A stretch of DNA of 64,000 nucleotides from Pseudomonadales bacterium (GTDB lineage: Bacteria > Pseudomonadota > Gammaproteobacteria > Pseudomonadales > Azotimanducaceae), in assembly GCA_028281005.1 (NCBI GenBank), contig JANQKS010000013.1, positions 1-64,000 on the forward strand, given 5' to 3'. The position numbers and the translations under genes are program-made. Below the pieces are notes generated by a model. The model made no database searches. It was not told the DNA's origin and worked only from the letters and a program-made list of their open reading frames with translations. Shown one piece after another: positions 18,940 to 26,895 of the stretch (position 1 is the stretch's first letter; the number at the start of each line of letters is the position of its first letter).

Positions 18940-18997
18940 AGCTCCTTCGGCCCCACCCTGCCGTGGCACCCCAAGCAACCTCGTGCATAGCGCCGGG

Positions 18998-19465
18998 CTA
19001 AGCCGGCTGGTAACGCAGCATCACTCGGGAACCATCCGCCAAACCGTTGCGGAAACGTGGGCCCCAGCTGTCCCATCCAGAGGCGTACTTGGCGCCAAAT
19101 TTCTCCAGCAGCCGGGCATGCTCCGCAGCATCTTCAACGCGCGAGCCGTTGGCCTGCATAGCCGGTAAGTTTTTATAACTGCCGCCGGAACGCTGCCAAG
19201 GACCTACGTCGCCCACCCACACTTGGGTGCGGCTCAAACCCTGTGCAATGGCTCGCGCTCGCCACGCGCTGCTGGCGGTGACCACGTACATGTTGCTGCC
19301 GTCTTGCACATACCAGACTTCAGCCTGACAGCTGCTTAAGTCACCATTTGACTTGAGTGGTGACAGATAAATGAGTTCCGACTCGTCCGCGGCCAGCGCT
19401 GTCCAAGGTAACGCGGTACCCGCCAATAACAAACCTGAGTTTCGTAGAAAAGTTCTGCGCTGCAT
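18998..19465 (-). CDS. Tat-exported small protein of unknown function
   Basis: The ATG at 19465 is preceded by AAAGGAG at good spacing and starts a twin-arginine signal ('MQRRTFLRNSGLLLAGTALP'). The mature part, about 125 residues, contains 'SSCQAEVWYVQDGSNMYVVT', 'AWRARAIAQGL', 'VWVGDVG', and 'GWDSWGPRFRNG', a pattern suggesting a split-barrel flavin-binding (PNPOx-like) fold. Tat export would fit a cofactor bound before export. Family not certain. It lies 70 bases downstream of the fumarase gene on the same strand. Confidence 0.65.
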   Translation of the reverse strand: MQRRTFLRNSGLLLAGTALPWTALAADESELIYLSPLKSNGDLSSCQAEVWYVQDGSNMYVVTASSAWRARAIAQGLSRTQVWVGDVGPWQRSGGSYKNLPAMQANGSRVEDAAEHARLLEKFGAKYASGWDSWGPRFRNGLADGSRVMLRYQPA

Positions 19466-19535
19466 CCGTTTCTCCTTTCGCTTGCAAGCACTTGCATGCG
19501 TTTGCATGTGCCTGGTGCACCATTTTTGGTGCTTG

Positions 19536-21056
19536 TTAGACCTGAGTCGCTTCAATCCGGTTGGCTATTTTCTGCGACCAAATTTTGGGTCCGACAATGT
19601 GTACAGATTCACCAGTGGCATCCACCGCCACCGTCACCGGCATGTCTTTGACCTCAAATTCATAAATCGCCTCCATACCCAACTCCGGGAACGCCAGCAG
19701 GGTGGATTTGGTGATGGCCTTGGCCACCAAGTAAGCAGCGCCGCCTACGGCAATCATGTACACGGCCTTGCCGTCACGAATTGCCTCTATAGCGGTGGGG
19801 CCCCGTTCGGCTTTTCCGATCATGCCCGCCAGCCCGGTTTCTTCCAACATACGTCGGGTAAATTTGTCCATGCGCGTTGCCGTCGTGGGGCCTGCAGGGC
19901 CAACCACTTCTTCACGCACCGGATCTACCGGGCCGACGTAATAGATAAAGCGATTGGTGAAATCCACCGGCAAGGGTTCACCCTTGTCGAGCAAATCGAT
20001 GATCTTTTTGTGTGCAGCGTCGCGCCCGGTGAGCATTTTGCCCGACAGCAACAAGGTATCGCCCGCATTTAAGGTTTGCATGTACTCCGGGGTCAGCTCA
20101 TCCAAGTTAACGCGTTTGACGTCGTCACCCATTTCGAACTCAATGTCCGGCCATTCTGATAAATCCGGCGGCGCAAACTCCGCCGGACCGCTGCCGTCTA
20201 ACGTAAAGTGTACGTGGCGGGTGGCTGAACAGTTCGGAATCACCGCGACGGGTTTATTCGCCGCGTGGGTAGGATAATCTTTAACTTTGACATCCAGCAC
20301 AGTGGTTAAGCCGCCCAAACCTTGGGCACCAATCCCCAGCGCGTTGACCTTTTCAAACAACTCCAGGCGCATCTCTTCGTAGTGATCTTTGGGCCCGCGT
20401 GCCTGCAGCTCGTGCATGTCGATGGGCTCCATCAAAGACTCTTTGGCCAACAACATGGCTTTCTCCGGCGTCCCGCCAATGCCCACGCCTAATAACCCGG
20501 GCGGGCACCATCCCGCTCCCATGGTGGGCACTACACTCAACACCCACTCCACCACATCGTCGGACGGGTTGAGCATGGCAAACTTGGCTTTCGCTTCGCT
20601 GCCGCCGCCTTTGGCGGCCACTTCAATTTCTACCGTATCGCCGGGCACAATTTTGGGGTGGATGACCGCTGGTGTGTTGTCCTTGGTATTGGCGCGGGCG
20701 CCGTCCGGGTCGGACAGCACCGAGCCACGCAGCACGTTATCTGGATGGGTGTAACCCCGCCGCACCCCGTCGTTAATCATGTCTTCGAGGCTCATCTCAG
20801 CATCCCACTGCACCTCCATGCCCACAGCAATAAACACGTTCACGATGCCGGTGTCCTGACAGATCGGCCGCTTGCCGATGGCGCACATGCGCGAGTTCAC
20901 CAGCACCTGGGTGAGCGCTGCTTTGGCGGCCGCTGACTCTTCGACTTCCCAGGCTTCGCGCATGGCGCGGATAAAGTCAGGTGGGTGGTAGTAGGAAATA
21001 AACTGCAAAGCATCCGCCACGCTTTGAATAAGGTCTTCCTGCTTGATGGTGGCCAT
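19536..21056 (-). CDS. Class I (iron-sulfur) fumarate hydratase
   Basis: 506 residues, the length of one-chain class I fumarases. The N-terminal alpha part has 'PICQDTG' (Cys66), 'GWCPPGLLGVGIGGTPEKA' (Cys184) and 'PNCSATRH' (Cys276), the three expected cluster ligands. The C-terminal beta part has 'LLLSGKMLTGRDAAHKK' and 'GPTTATRMD'. It hydrates fumarate to malate in the TCA cycle and is oxygen sensitive. GGAG lies 6 bases before the ATG. A class II enzyme is not visible here. Confidence 0.95.
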   Translation of the reverse strand: MATIKQEDLIQSVADALQFISYYHPPDFIRAMREAWEVEESAAAKAALTQVLVNSRMCAIGKRPICQDTGIVNVFIAVGMEVQWDAEMSLEDMINDGVRRGYTHPDNVLRGSVLSDPDGARANTKDNTPAVIHPKIVPGDTVEIEVAAKGGGSEAKAKFAMLNPSDDVVEWVLSVVPTMGAGWCPPGLLGVGIGGTPEKAMLLAKESLMEPIDMHELQARGPKDHYEEMRLELFEKVNALGIGAQGLGGLTTVLDVKVKDYPTHAANKPVAVIPNCSATRHVHFTLDGSGPAEFAPPDLSEWPDIEFEMGDDVKRVNLDELTPEYMQTLNAGDTLLLSGKMLTGRDAAHKKIIDLLDKGEPLPVDFTNRFIYYVGPVDPVREEVVGPAGPTTATRMDKFTRRMLEETGLAGMIGKAERGPTAIEAIRDGKAVYMIAVGGAAYLVAKAITKSTLLAFPELGMEAIYEFEVKDMPVTVAVDATGESVHIVGPKIWSQKIANRIEATQV

Positions 21057-21099
21057 CTACTACTCCGTTTAAGTGTCTAGTTTCTGTTTAGTTGTTGTT

Positions 21100-22206
21100 T
21101 TAGGTAGGTATTTCGCAAAACTGATCTGTCTCGACCGGCATGCTCACCGCGCTGTTTTTATGTGCGCCTGCGCACCAACTGGGCATCACCATGCTGTAGA
21201 GCCCACTGCCGCCAGCCACCAGCACGAGAATATCTTGCGGTTTGTTAAATGCTTGGTAGGTGCCCGGGCTGTCGTCTTTTTCGCTGTCTTTTTCAGTGTC
21301 TTTTTCACCTTCTTTATCAACAGCAAAGCGGCCGGCAAAGGCGCCGCCAAAGGTGCGCAGGTCCTCTTTCGGAAGGTGGGTGAGTTCCCATAAGCGTTGT
21401 TGCACCGTTTCGCGGTTGAGATTGGCGTTCACCAATATGTCCGCATGTTCCGGGTTTAGCACCACCACCGCGGCTCCACCGGTTAAAACAGCGTTGTTGG
21501 TGGCCATATTGGCCAGCCCCACCGCCAGCTGTTTAAGCAACTTCTCCGCGTCTTGCGGATCATCCGCGTTGCCGCTATAGATCACAGAATGCGGCGCTTC
21601 GGCGCCCACTACCGTCACCACACTGTCGTCCGGTGCAAAGCCTAACGACACATGCAACGGCGGCAACGGTGAATGCTCTTCGTCTTCTGCCAGGCAGTAG
21701 GTAAATTTGCCCGGGTGGCCCAGTAACGCCATGTCCGAAGAACCCGGCCGGGCGCCGCCAATGTTGATCATGCACAGCCGCAGCGCCCGCCCAATGCTGG
21801 CGTTAGCGCGATGCCCCGGGCCCAAAGCGCCAAAGCCGCTGGCGACCGGACCGCAGGTCTGCCGCGCCGGACCGTTAACAATCACCAAGGGTGCGGTGCA
21901 ATGGGTGGTGGCCTGCATCTCTGTGAGATCAAAGGCAGGCTGCATGACGGCTTTGACGGCCGCCATGACCAGGGGCATATGGTCGGGCGTACAGCCAGCC
22001 ATGACCGCCGCAACCGCCACCTTTTCCACGGTGGCGATGCCCAGCATAGGCCCCATTTCACCAAGCACCATGTCGGCATCTTGACCGCTGGCCAGCACCA
22101 TCCGATTAACCCGCTCGGCCGTCGGCACCACCACCGGTAATCCATCAGTGCAGCCCAGCTCGTGAAGTTGCTCGAGTGCGGCGCTTTCGTCAGCTGCTTC
22201 CAGCAT
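21100..22206 (-). CDS. Conserved partner protein of the UGSC selenoprotein
   Basis: 368 residues, starting 3 bases after the stop of the UGSC gene, so the two are translationally linked. The N-terminal half has 'TDGLPVVVPTAERVNRMV' and a conserved-looking 'VMAGCTPDHMPLVMAAV' where Cys may be a redox or metal residue. Further pieces are 'GPARQTCGPVASGFGALGPGHRAN', 'GRALRLCMINIGG' and 'GHPGKFTYC'. Near residue 315 is a lysine/glutamate-rich linker ('DKEGEKDTEKDSEKDD'). I have no functional name for it. Several cysteines plus the neighbour suggest thiol chemistry. The 43 bases to fumarase suggest it could still be co-transcribed with that gene. Confidence 0.7.
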   Translation of the reverse strand: MLEAADESAALEQLHELGCTDGLPVVVPTAERVNRMVLASGQDADMVLGEMGPMLGIATVEKVAVAAVMAGCTPDHMPLVMAAVKAVMQPAFDLTEMQATTHCTAPLVIVNGPARQTCGPVASGFGALGPGHRANASIGRALRLCMINIGGARPGSSDMALLGHPGKFTYCLAEDEEHSPLPPLHVSLGFAPDDSVVTVVGAEAPHSVIYSGNADDPQDAEKLLKQLAVGLANMATNNAVLTGGAAVVVLNPEHADILVNANLNRETVQQRLWELTHLPKEDLRTFGGAFAGRFAVDKEGEKDTEKDSEKDDSPGTYQAFNKPQDILVLVAGGSGLYSMVMPSWCAGAHKNSAVSMPVETDQFCEIPT

Positions 22207-22209
22207 CAG

Positions 22210-22746
22210 TTAAGCCGCCCCCAGCTGTTGAATGATGTCATCCACGATGGTGTCTGCCACACGCGCCAGATTAGCCTCGCCGGTGCCGGCCACCGGGTGG
22301 GGCAACCTCACGCGGGGGGCATCCGGCATGCCCAAGGATTGGGCCACAAAGTCGCCTTGGGGCCAGAAATCTTCTGTCACCAATGCCACTGCGGGGATGC
22401 CGCGTCGAGCCAAGTTGATGCCGTCACGCACGGTGCCGGTAGTACAACTGCCTCAATGACCGTAGGCGGCGATACCCACCTGACATTGCTTCTGGATGTC
22501 CGTCAGCATTTCATCCGGCGCTGGAATGGAGGCGTTGCCTTTGTTCCAACTCAGCACGTTGACCTCAGGCAGACGCTTACGTAATGCATCACCCACGGCG
22601 TTTAAGAAATTTTCGGAATCCGGGAAACCGTTGGCGAGTAACCCCACCGTTACACCGGCGCCGGCATTGGCCGCCACATCAAAACTGAGCGTGTAAGGCT
22701 CTACCTCTGTGCCTACTTCACCGCGAGGATCATGGAACGTAATCAT
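22210..22746 (-). CDS. UGSC family selenoprotein (in-frame UGA decoded as selenocysteine)
   Basis: From ATG 22746 the frame gives 97 residues ending 'VGIAAYGH', then TGA at 22453-22455, then continues open as 'GSCTTGTVRDGINLARRGIP', 'AVALVTEDFWPQGDF' and 'PHPVAGTG' to TAA at 22210. Reading TGA as Sec gives a 178-residue protein with Sec98-Gly-Ser-Cys101, the exact signature of the UGSC (seleno)protein family. Both halves look like one protein: Rossmann-like 'GVTVGLLANGFPDSENFLNAV' before and 'ARVADTIVDDIIQQL' after. A SECIS-like hairpin sits 16 bases past the TGA. AAGGGAG lies upstream of the start. Function unknown; the Sec/Cys pair suggests thiol-redox chemistry. Decoding needs selA, selB, selC and selD elsewhere in the genome, not seen here. 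Confidence 0.85.
22421..22439 (-). promoter_or_regulatory. Candidate bacterial SECIS hairpin
   Basis: On the coding strand CCGGCAC-CGTGC-GTGACGG folds with six pairs and one G.A mismatch around the loop CGTGC. The loop begins 20 bases after the UGA and has G at its second position, both within the accepted bacterial SECIS pattern. It is a hand-folded candidate. Confidence 0.55.
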
Positions 22747-22823
22747 CAGTCAAAGTCTCCCTTGGAGTGAGGCAGTAAGTTTACTCTATTGTGTGCACCT
22801 GGGGAGCGCCCTAGACTGGCGCG

Positions 22824-24002
22824 ATGCAAAAGCTTCTGTTTGTGTTCCTAATCCTGACCTTGTCGCTACTGAGCCCTAGCCTACATAGCGCAGCGTTTGT
22901 CGCGCCCGAAACCGAAGCGGACGAATTCCACTTTGTCGTGTTGGGGGATGCGCAATTCCATCAACCGGAGAAATTCAACCGCCTCATCGACCAGGTCAGG
23001 CGCCTGCGACCGGCATTTGTGATTCAAGTGGGTGACCTGATTGAAGGCTACAACAGCGACCTGCAGGAAATCCGCCGCGAGTGGGAGCGTTTTGCAGACC
23101 AAGTAGCGCCACTGGATCCGGTGGCGTTTTTGCCCGTGCCCGGCAACCACGACGTCTTCGGCGGGGAAAAACAAGTGGACCCGCGCTTAGAAGCCATGTT
23201 TGAAGAGTTCTGGGGACCGCTGTACTGGGCATTCACCTACAAAAATACGTTGCTCGTCAGTCTCAACAGCGACTCCGTTGAGGGCGCCAATCAGATCACC
23301 GGTCAGCAGCTGGCATGGCTGCAAGAGACTCTAGCCAAGCACGATGCCGAACACACTTTTGTGTTCATGCACCGCCCGCCGCTGTTGCTGGCCAACGCAG
23401 AAGCGCTGCACAAATTGTTCCTGCAGCATGGTGTATCCCACGTGTTTTACGGACATCATCATCACTATCACTTCTTCACCCAGGACGGCATTGCGTACAC
23501 CATGACAAACGCCGCGGCCAATTCGGCGCACGACCACCACGGTGTGGGCGGCTTTCACCACCTCCTGCAAGTCTCCGTGCGCGGGGCAGAGGTCGATGTC
23601 GCAGTGATAGAGGCGGACGCCATCAAACTGCAAAACGCCGTGCGCCCGCAAGATAACTACGATTTCTTTGACCTCACTCAACGCTTGGCGCCGAGGCAAG
23701 TGGCGTTGGAAGCCTCCGGCGGCAATACCTACACCATGACTATCCCCCTGCGAAACACCAGCCGCAGAGACATTGAAGTGCTGGTCAGTTGCTCCTCCGC
23801 AGACCACCGCTGGCAAATCGAACCCACCGTCATCGAGCCATTGGCGTTAACCCGCGGCGGTGAACACACGCTTACGCTGCAAGCGTCTTTTAGCGACCAA
23901 CGTGTGCCTGAATCCCAACCGGTCTGCGATTTACGGGTGCCCTTCCAGACCGCCCACGGCGAGTGGTTAGATTTTCGGCATCGGGTGAACGGGGTGCGTT
24001 AA
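22824..24002 (+). CDS. Exported metallophosphoesterase
   Basis: 392 residues with a signal peptide ('LLFVFLILTLSLLSPSLHSAAF'). Calcineurin-type metal motifs are complete: 'LGDAQFH', 'QVGDLIEG', 'PVPGNHDVFG', 'FVFMHRPP' and 'YGHHHHYHFF'. The C-terminal 130 residues form a separate beta-rich domain ('YTMTIPLRNTSRRDIEVLVSCSS') probably of immunoglobulin-like fold. A periplasmic or surface phosphohydrolase, perhaps for phosphorus supply. It is divergent from the UGSC operon with 77 bases between the starts. Confidence 0.88.
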   Translation: MQKLLFVFLILTLSLLSPSLHSAAFVAPETEADEFHFVVLGDAQFHQPEKFNRLIDQVRRLRPAFVIQVGDLIEGYNSDLQEIRREWERFADQVAPLDPVAFLPVPGNHDVFGGEKQVDPRLEAMFEEFWGPLYWAFTYKNTLLVSLNSDSVEGANQITGQQLAWLQETLAKHDAEHTFVFMHRPPLLLANAEALHKLFLQHGVSHVFYGHHHHYHFFTQDGIAYTMTNAAANSAHDHHGVGGFHHLLQVSVRGAEVDVAVIEADAIKLQNAVRPQDNYDFFDLTQRLAPRQVALEASGGNTYTMTIPLRNTSRRDIEVLVSCSSADHRWQIEPTVIEPLALTRGGEHTLTLQASFSDQRVPESQPVCDLRVPFQTAHGEWLDFRHRVNGVR

Positions 24003-24071
24003 AACAGATTTGAACCCCCACCGACCTCAACGTGACCTAAAGGTAAGCCAGTCACATTGAGGATCAACATC

Positions 24072-24284
24072 ATGAAAAGCTCAAACGACTATGCCACCGA
24101 CCATCTCACGGCCAAAATCACGGTTTACTTCTTCTACATCCTGATTGGGGTCGCCAGTATCGAGATGGCCAACCCCTACATCGCCCTGGTGCTGGGCACA
24201 GCCGTATGGTTGTTTGGCATCAACAGCGTGGCCTACTGTGTGGAGACCATTCGCGGTCACGAGCACCGTCACAAGCCGCTGTAG
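24072..24284 (+). CDS. Small membrane protein of unknown function
   Basis: ATG at 24072 has GAGGA 8 bases upstream. The 70-residue product has two hydrophobic stretches ('ITVYFFYILIGVASIEMA', 'YIALVLGTAVWLFGINSVAY') and a short basic tail rich in histidine ('ETIRGHEHRHKPL'), predicted to be cytoplasmic or interfacial. Not recognised. Its last 16 bases overlap the truncated methyltransferase frame on the other strand. Confidence 0.55.
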   Translation: MKSSNDYATDHLTAKITVYFFYILIGVASIEMANPYIALVLGTAVWLFGINSVAYCVETIRGHEHRHKPL

Positions 24285-24406
24285 CCCTGCTGGTTAACGC
24301 GGTGCGCGCGGAACACCGCGATATCGTCGCCGCCCTGATTAAACTCCGCCCACCAACGTGCCACCAGACCATGGTGCCACGTGCGGGTCTCTTCAGCTGA
24401 GATCAT
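24269..24406 (-). pseudogene. N-terminal fragment of a SAM-dependent methyltransferase
   Basis: ATG 24406 overlaps the stop of the CNNM gene (ATGA), the arrangement of a coupled downstream gene. The 45-residue product MISAEETRTWHHGLVARWWA then EFNQGGDDIAVFR resembles the first residues of a class I methyltransferase group ('TWHYGLVA.WWAEFN'). The frame then leaves this pattern and stops at 24269, before any SAM-binding motif. It is probably the remainder of a gene cut by rearrangement, replaced by the opposite-strand small membrane protein gene. Confidence 0.5.
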
Positions 24407-25431
24407 GCCGGTGTCGGCGGGTCTTCCGACTGCTGACGGGCCAACTCACGCATGTCGGCGACCTCGTCATGTTCATCCACAATCTCCTCGCCGATGATGG
24501 TTTCGATGAGGTCTTCCAGGGTGACCAAACCAGCGGTACCACCAAATTCATCTTGCACAAAGGCCAAGTGGGATTGTTCACGCAACAGGTCGCGAAACAC
24601 TTCATCAAGAAATTGGTTATCTTTGATGGTGGGCGCAAACTTCACAAAGTCGGATAAAGGGCGTTCCCAATCGCCGCGTGTCGCCGCCAGTAGCACGTCT
24701 TTACGCAGAGCGAAGCCTTTCAAGTCGTCTATGGAATCGCCAATCAAAGGGATGCGGCTGAAGTGAGTTTCCGGGATAGTGTCGAGCGCATCTCGTACGG
24801 TAAACGCCAGGGGCCAGCTGGAAATCACCACCCGCGGCGTCATGATTTCTTTCACTTCCAGGTTGCCAAGATTCAACAAGTTGGCAATGACAATTTCTTC
24901 TTCTTCGGCAATAGCCCCTTCGGCGCCGCCGATGTCAGCCAATGCAGCCAATTCATCACGTGTGATGACCTGATTGTCCGCCGACGGAAATGCCTTTTTC
25001 ATCACCAATATCAAGGCAATGAACGGTTTCATGATGCGCACCATCCATTGCAAGGTGTGGGCGGCAAATGGGGAAAGCTGTTTCCAGTAAGCGGCACCGA
25101 GGGTTTTCGGCAGGATTTCCGACAATAAAAGAATGGCGATGGTCAGCAGCGCCGAGGCAATGGCCACGGTGTACTGGCCTGGAAACGCTTCTTCCACCTC
25201 CACACCCACGCCTAAGGCGCCTACCGTGTGAGCGATGGTGTTGAGGGTCAAGATGGCGGTCAGCGGTTGGACCGCGTCGTGGTCTTTTAGGGCGAGCCAT
25301 ATAGGGCCACTCTTGTGCCCTTCACGCTCAAGTAGATGTGCATGACTGTGTGTTGTCGAGAGCAATACGCTCTCTAACAACGAACAAATAAAGGATACGC
25401 CCAGCGCGAGGCACAGATAAAGTGTTAGCAC
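24403..25431 (-). CDS. CNNM/CBS-domain membrane protein (CorC/HlyC-like)
   Basis: 342 residues. The N-terminal DUF21 transmembrane domain (about 1-145) starts 'LTLYLCLALGVSFICSLLESVLLS' and ends 'LLLSEILPKTLGAAYW'. Two CBS domains follow, 'VKEIMTPRVVISSW' (about 193) and 'HLAFVQDEFGGTAGLVTLEDL' (about 290). Such proteins are magnesium or sodium transport proteins of the inner membrane. The usual C-terminal CorC/HlyC domain is absent, which is common for the short form. Start is GTG at 25431. A methyltransferase fragment is coupled at its stop. Confidence 0.88.
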   Translation of the reverse strand: MLTLYLCLALGVSFICSLLESVLLSTTHSHAHLLEREGHKSGPIWLALKDHDAVQPLTAILTLNTIAHTVGALGVGVEVEEAFPGQYTVAIASALLTIAILLLSEILPKTLGAAYWKQLSPFAAHTLQWMVRIMKPFIALILVMKKAFPSADNQVITRDELAALADIGGAEGAIAEEEEIVIANLLNLGNLEVKEIMTPRVVISSWPLAFTVRDALDTIPETHFSRIPLIGDSIDDLKGFALRKDVLLAATRGDWERPLSDFVKFAPTIKDNQFLDEVFRDLLREQSHLAFVQDEFGGTAGLVTLEDLIETIIGEEIVDEHDEVADMRELARQQSEDPPTPA

Positions 25432-25623
25432 TGTGGGTTAGATTTCCCCGCTAAAGTAAGGGTGCTCATCACCACCATATAAGCGCAACGTATTCAGTAA
25501 ATAAGTTCATGCGAATAATACGCACATCAGGCGCTTTCGCTAGCAGAATCATGCCACGATCTGCGGCGTCACTCGTCACCTTTGTTCATCTCGAAGCCTT
25601 GAGTGTGCCACACAAAATCGGCG

Positions 25624-25917
25624 TTATCGAACGAGGTTGAGCGCCACCAGCTGTCGCCACATGGCGGCAAACGCCGCTGCACCGGAGAGTAGAGCGCCAT
25701 CCACGTCACGCGCGTGAAAGCGCGCTAATAGTGTGACTTGGTCCAGCGGGCAGCCCTGCGCAGATTGAACATCCACAAAGTTGATGGCATTACGCCAGTC
25801 AAGCTTCCGCATCAGGGCAATTTCGCGCACACACAAGGGACAATCTGCGTCAAACCACACGGTTAGGCGTTGTAGGTCCAATTGCTGTTTCGCGTATTGT
25901 GACGGTCCACCATTCAT
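25624..25917 (-). CDS. DUF393 (DCC family) thiol-disulfide protein, short
   Basis: 97 residues. The motif 'VWFDADCPLCVREIALMRKLDW' carries the CxxC of the DCC/DUF393 family, a thioredoxin-like fold of unknown partner. Family members usually run to about 125-140 residues with a final helix and 'YR.IA.NRY' ending; here the protein stops after 'WRQLVALNLVR', so the C-terminus is probably lost to a mutation. The next about 190 bases (25432-25623) hold no gene I recognise. Confidence 0.7.
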   Translation of the reverse strand: MNGGPSQYAKQQLDLQRLTVWFDADCPLCVREIALMRKLDWRNAINFVDVQSAQGCPLDQVTLLARFHARDVDGALLSGAAAFAAMWRQLVALNLVR

Positions 25918-26001
25918 GCTGCTACGTCAGCCACGCCGCGGCGAATGGCGGGTGAAATTACGATTAAGCGCTTTGGCCGCAGAACTCGGTGTAAACCAGC
26001 C

Positions 26002-26880
26002 CTAATCCGCAAAGTGCGGCATGACTTCTTCGATATAAAGCTGCAGGTTGTCCCAATCGATCGGTGGACGGAAAGCGATGTTGACGCCTTGAATGCCGAC
26101 GTCACGCAATGCACCGATCATATCAACGGCCTCGGATACGCCGCCGGTGAGCGAACCTTCCGGCGCTATGTCCGGCTGGCGGGAGGAATTCATGTAAAAC
26201 CCGAGATTAACGCTGGTTTCTATTTCCGCCGGATCTCGGCCAATTTTGTCGCAGGCTTGGTGCAGGCGCGCCAGCCGGTCAGCTGCGGTTTGCGGCGAGA
26301 CGTAGGGCATATTAAAGCCGTCTGCATATTGCGCCGCCAAGCGCACCGTGCGTTGTTTGCCGCGCCCGCCGATCCATAGGCGCAAACCCAGTGGTTGCGG
26401 GGCGCACACCGCGCCTTGCATGTCGTAGTACTTGCCTTTGAAGTTCACCGTCTCGCCCTTCCACAAGGTCGAGATGATCGCCAGCGCCTCTTCCAGTTGA
26501 TCGAACCGCTCTCCTAACGGCGGGAAGCCATAACCAAAATCGCGAAACTCTTCTTCAAACCAACCGGCGCCGATGCCGATGTCAGCCCGGCCCCCGGAAA
26601 GATGATCAATGGTCACACCCGCCTTGGCCAGCACACCCGGGTTACGAAACAAGGCACAAAACACCAGACAACCGACCCGCACATGCTGCGTGGAAGCCGC
26701 CAAACCCGCCATTGCCGCCACCCCTTCGTAACAAGGGTTAGCACGGTCTTGCAAAGGATTGGCATAAAAATGATCCCAAACCGACACCCAGTGAAAGCCC
26801 TGTTCATCCCCAGTCTTCCAAAGACGTTTAAGCTCATCCATGGTGAGGTCTTGCGGGCCGGCGTGAATACCTAACTTCAT
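26002..26880 (-). CDS. LLM-class oxidoreductase, F420-type subgroup
   Basis: 292 residues with the luciferase-like barrel: 'GFHWVSVWDHFYANP', 'VRVGCLVFCALFRNPGVLAKAGVTIDHLSGGR', 'GIGAGWFEEEFRDFGY' and 'PLGLRLWIGGRGKQRTVRLAAQYADGFN'. This is the pattern called TIGR-type F420-dependent LLM enzymes. Whether it uses F420 or FMN is not shown. AAGAGGCG precedes the ATG. It lies 15 bases downstream of the CoA-transferase gene, so an operon is likely. Confidence 0.85.
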   Translation of the reverse strand: MKLGIHAGPQDLTMDELKRLWKTGDEQGFHWVSVWDHFYANPLQDRANPCYEGVAAMAGLAASTQHVRVGCLVFCALFRNPGVLAKAGVTIDHLSGGRADIGIGAGWFEEEFRDFGYGFPPLGERFDQLEEALAIISTLWKGETVNFKGKYYDMQGAVCAPQPLGLRLWIGGRGKQRTVRLAAQYADGFNMPYVSPQTAADRLARLHQACDKIGRDPAEIETSVNLGFYMNSSRQPDIAPEGSLTGGVSEAVDMIGALRDVGIQGVNIAFRPPIDWDNLQLYIEEVMPHFAD

Positions 26881-26895
26881 AACGCGCCTCTTACC

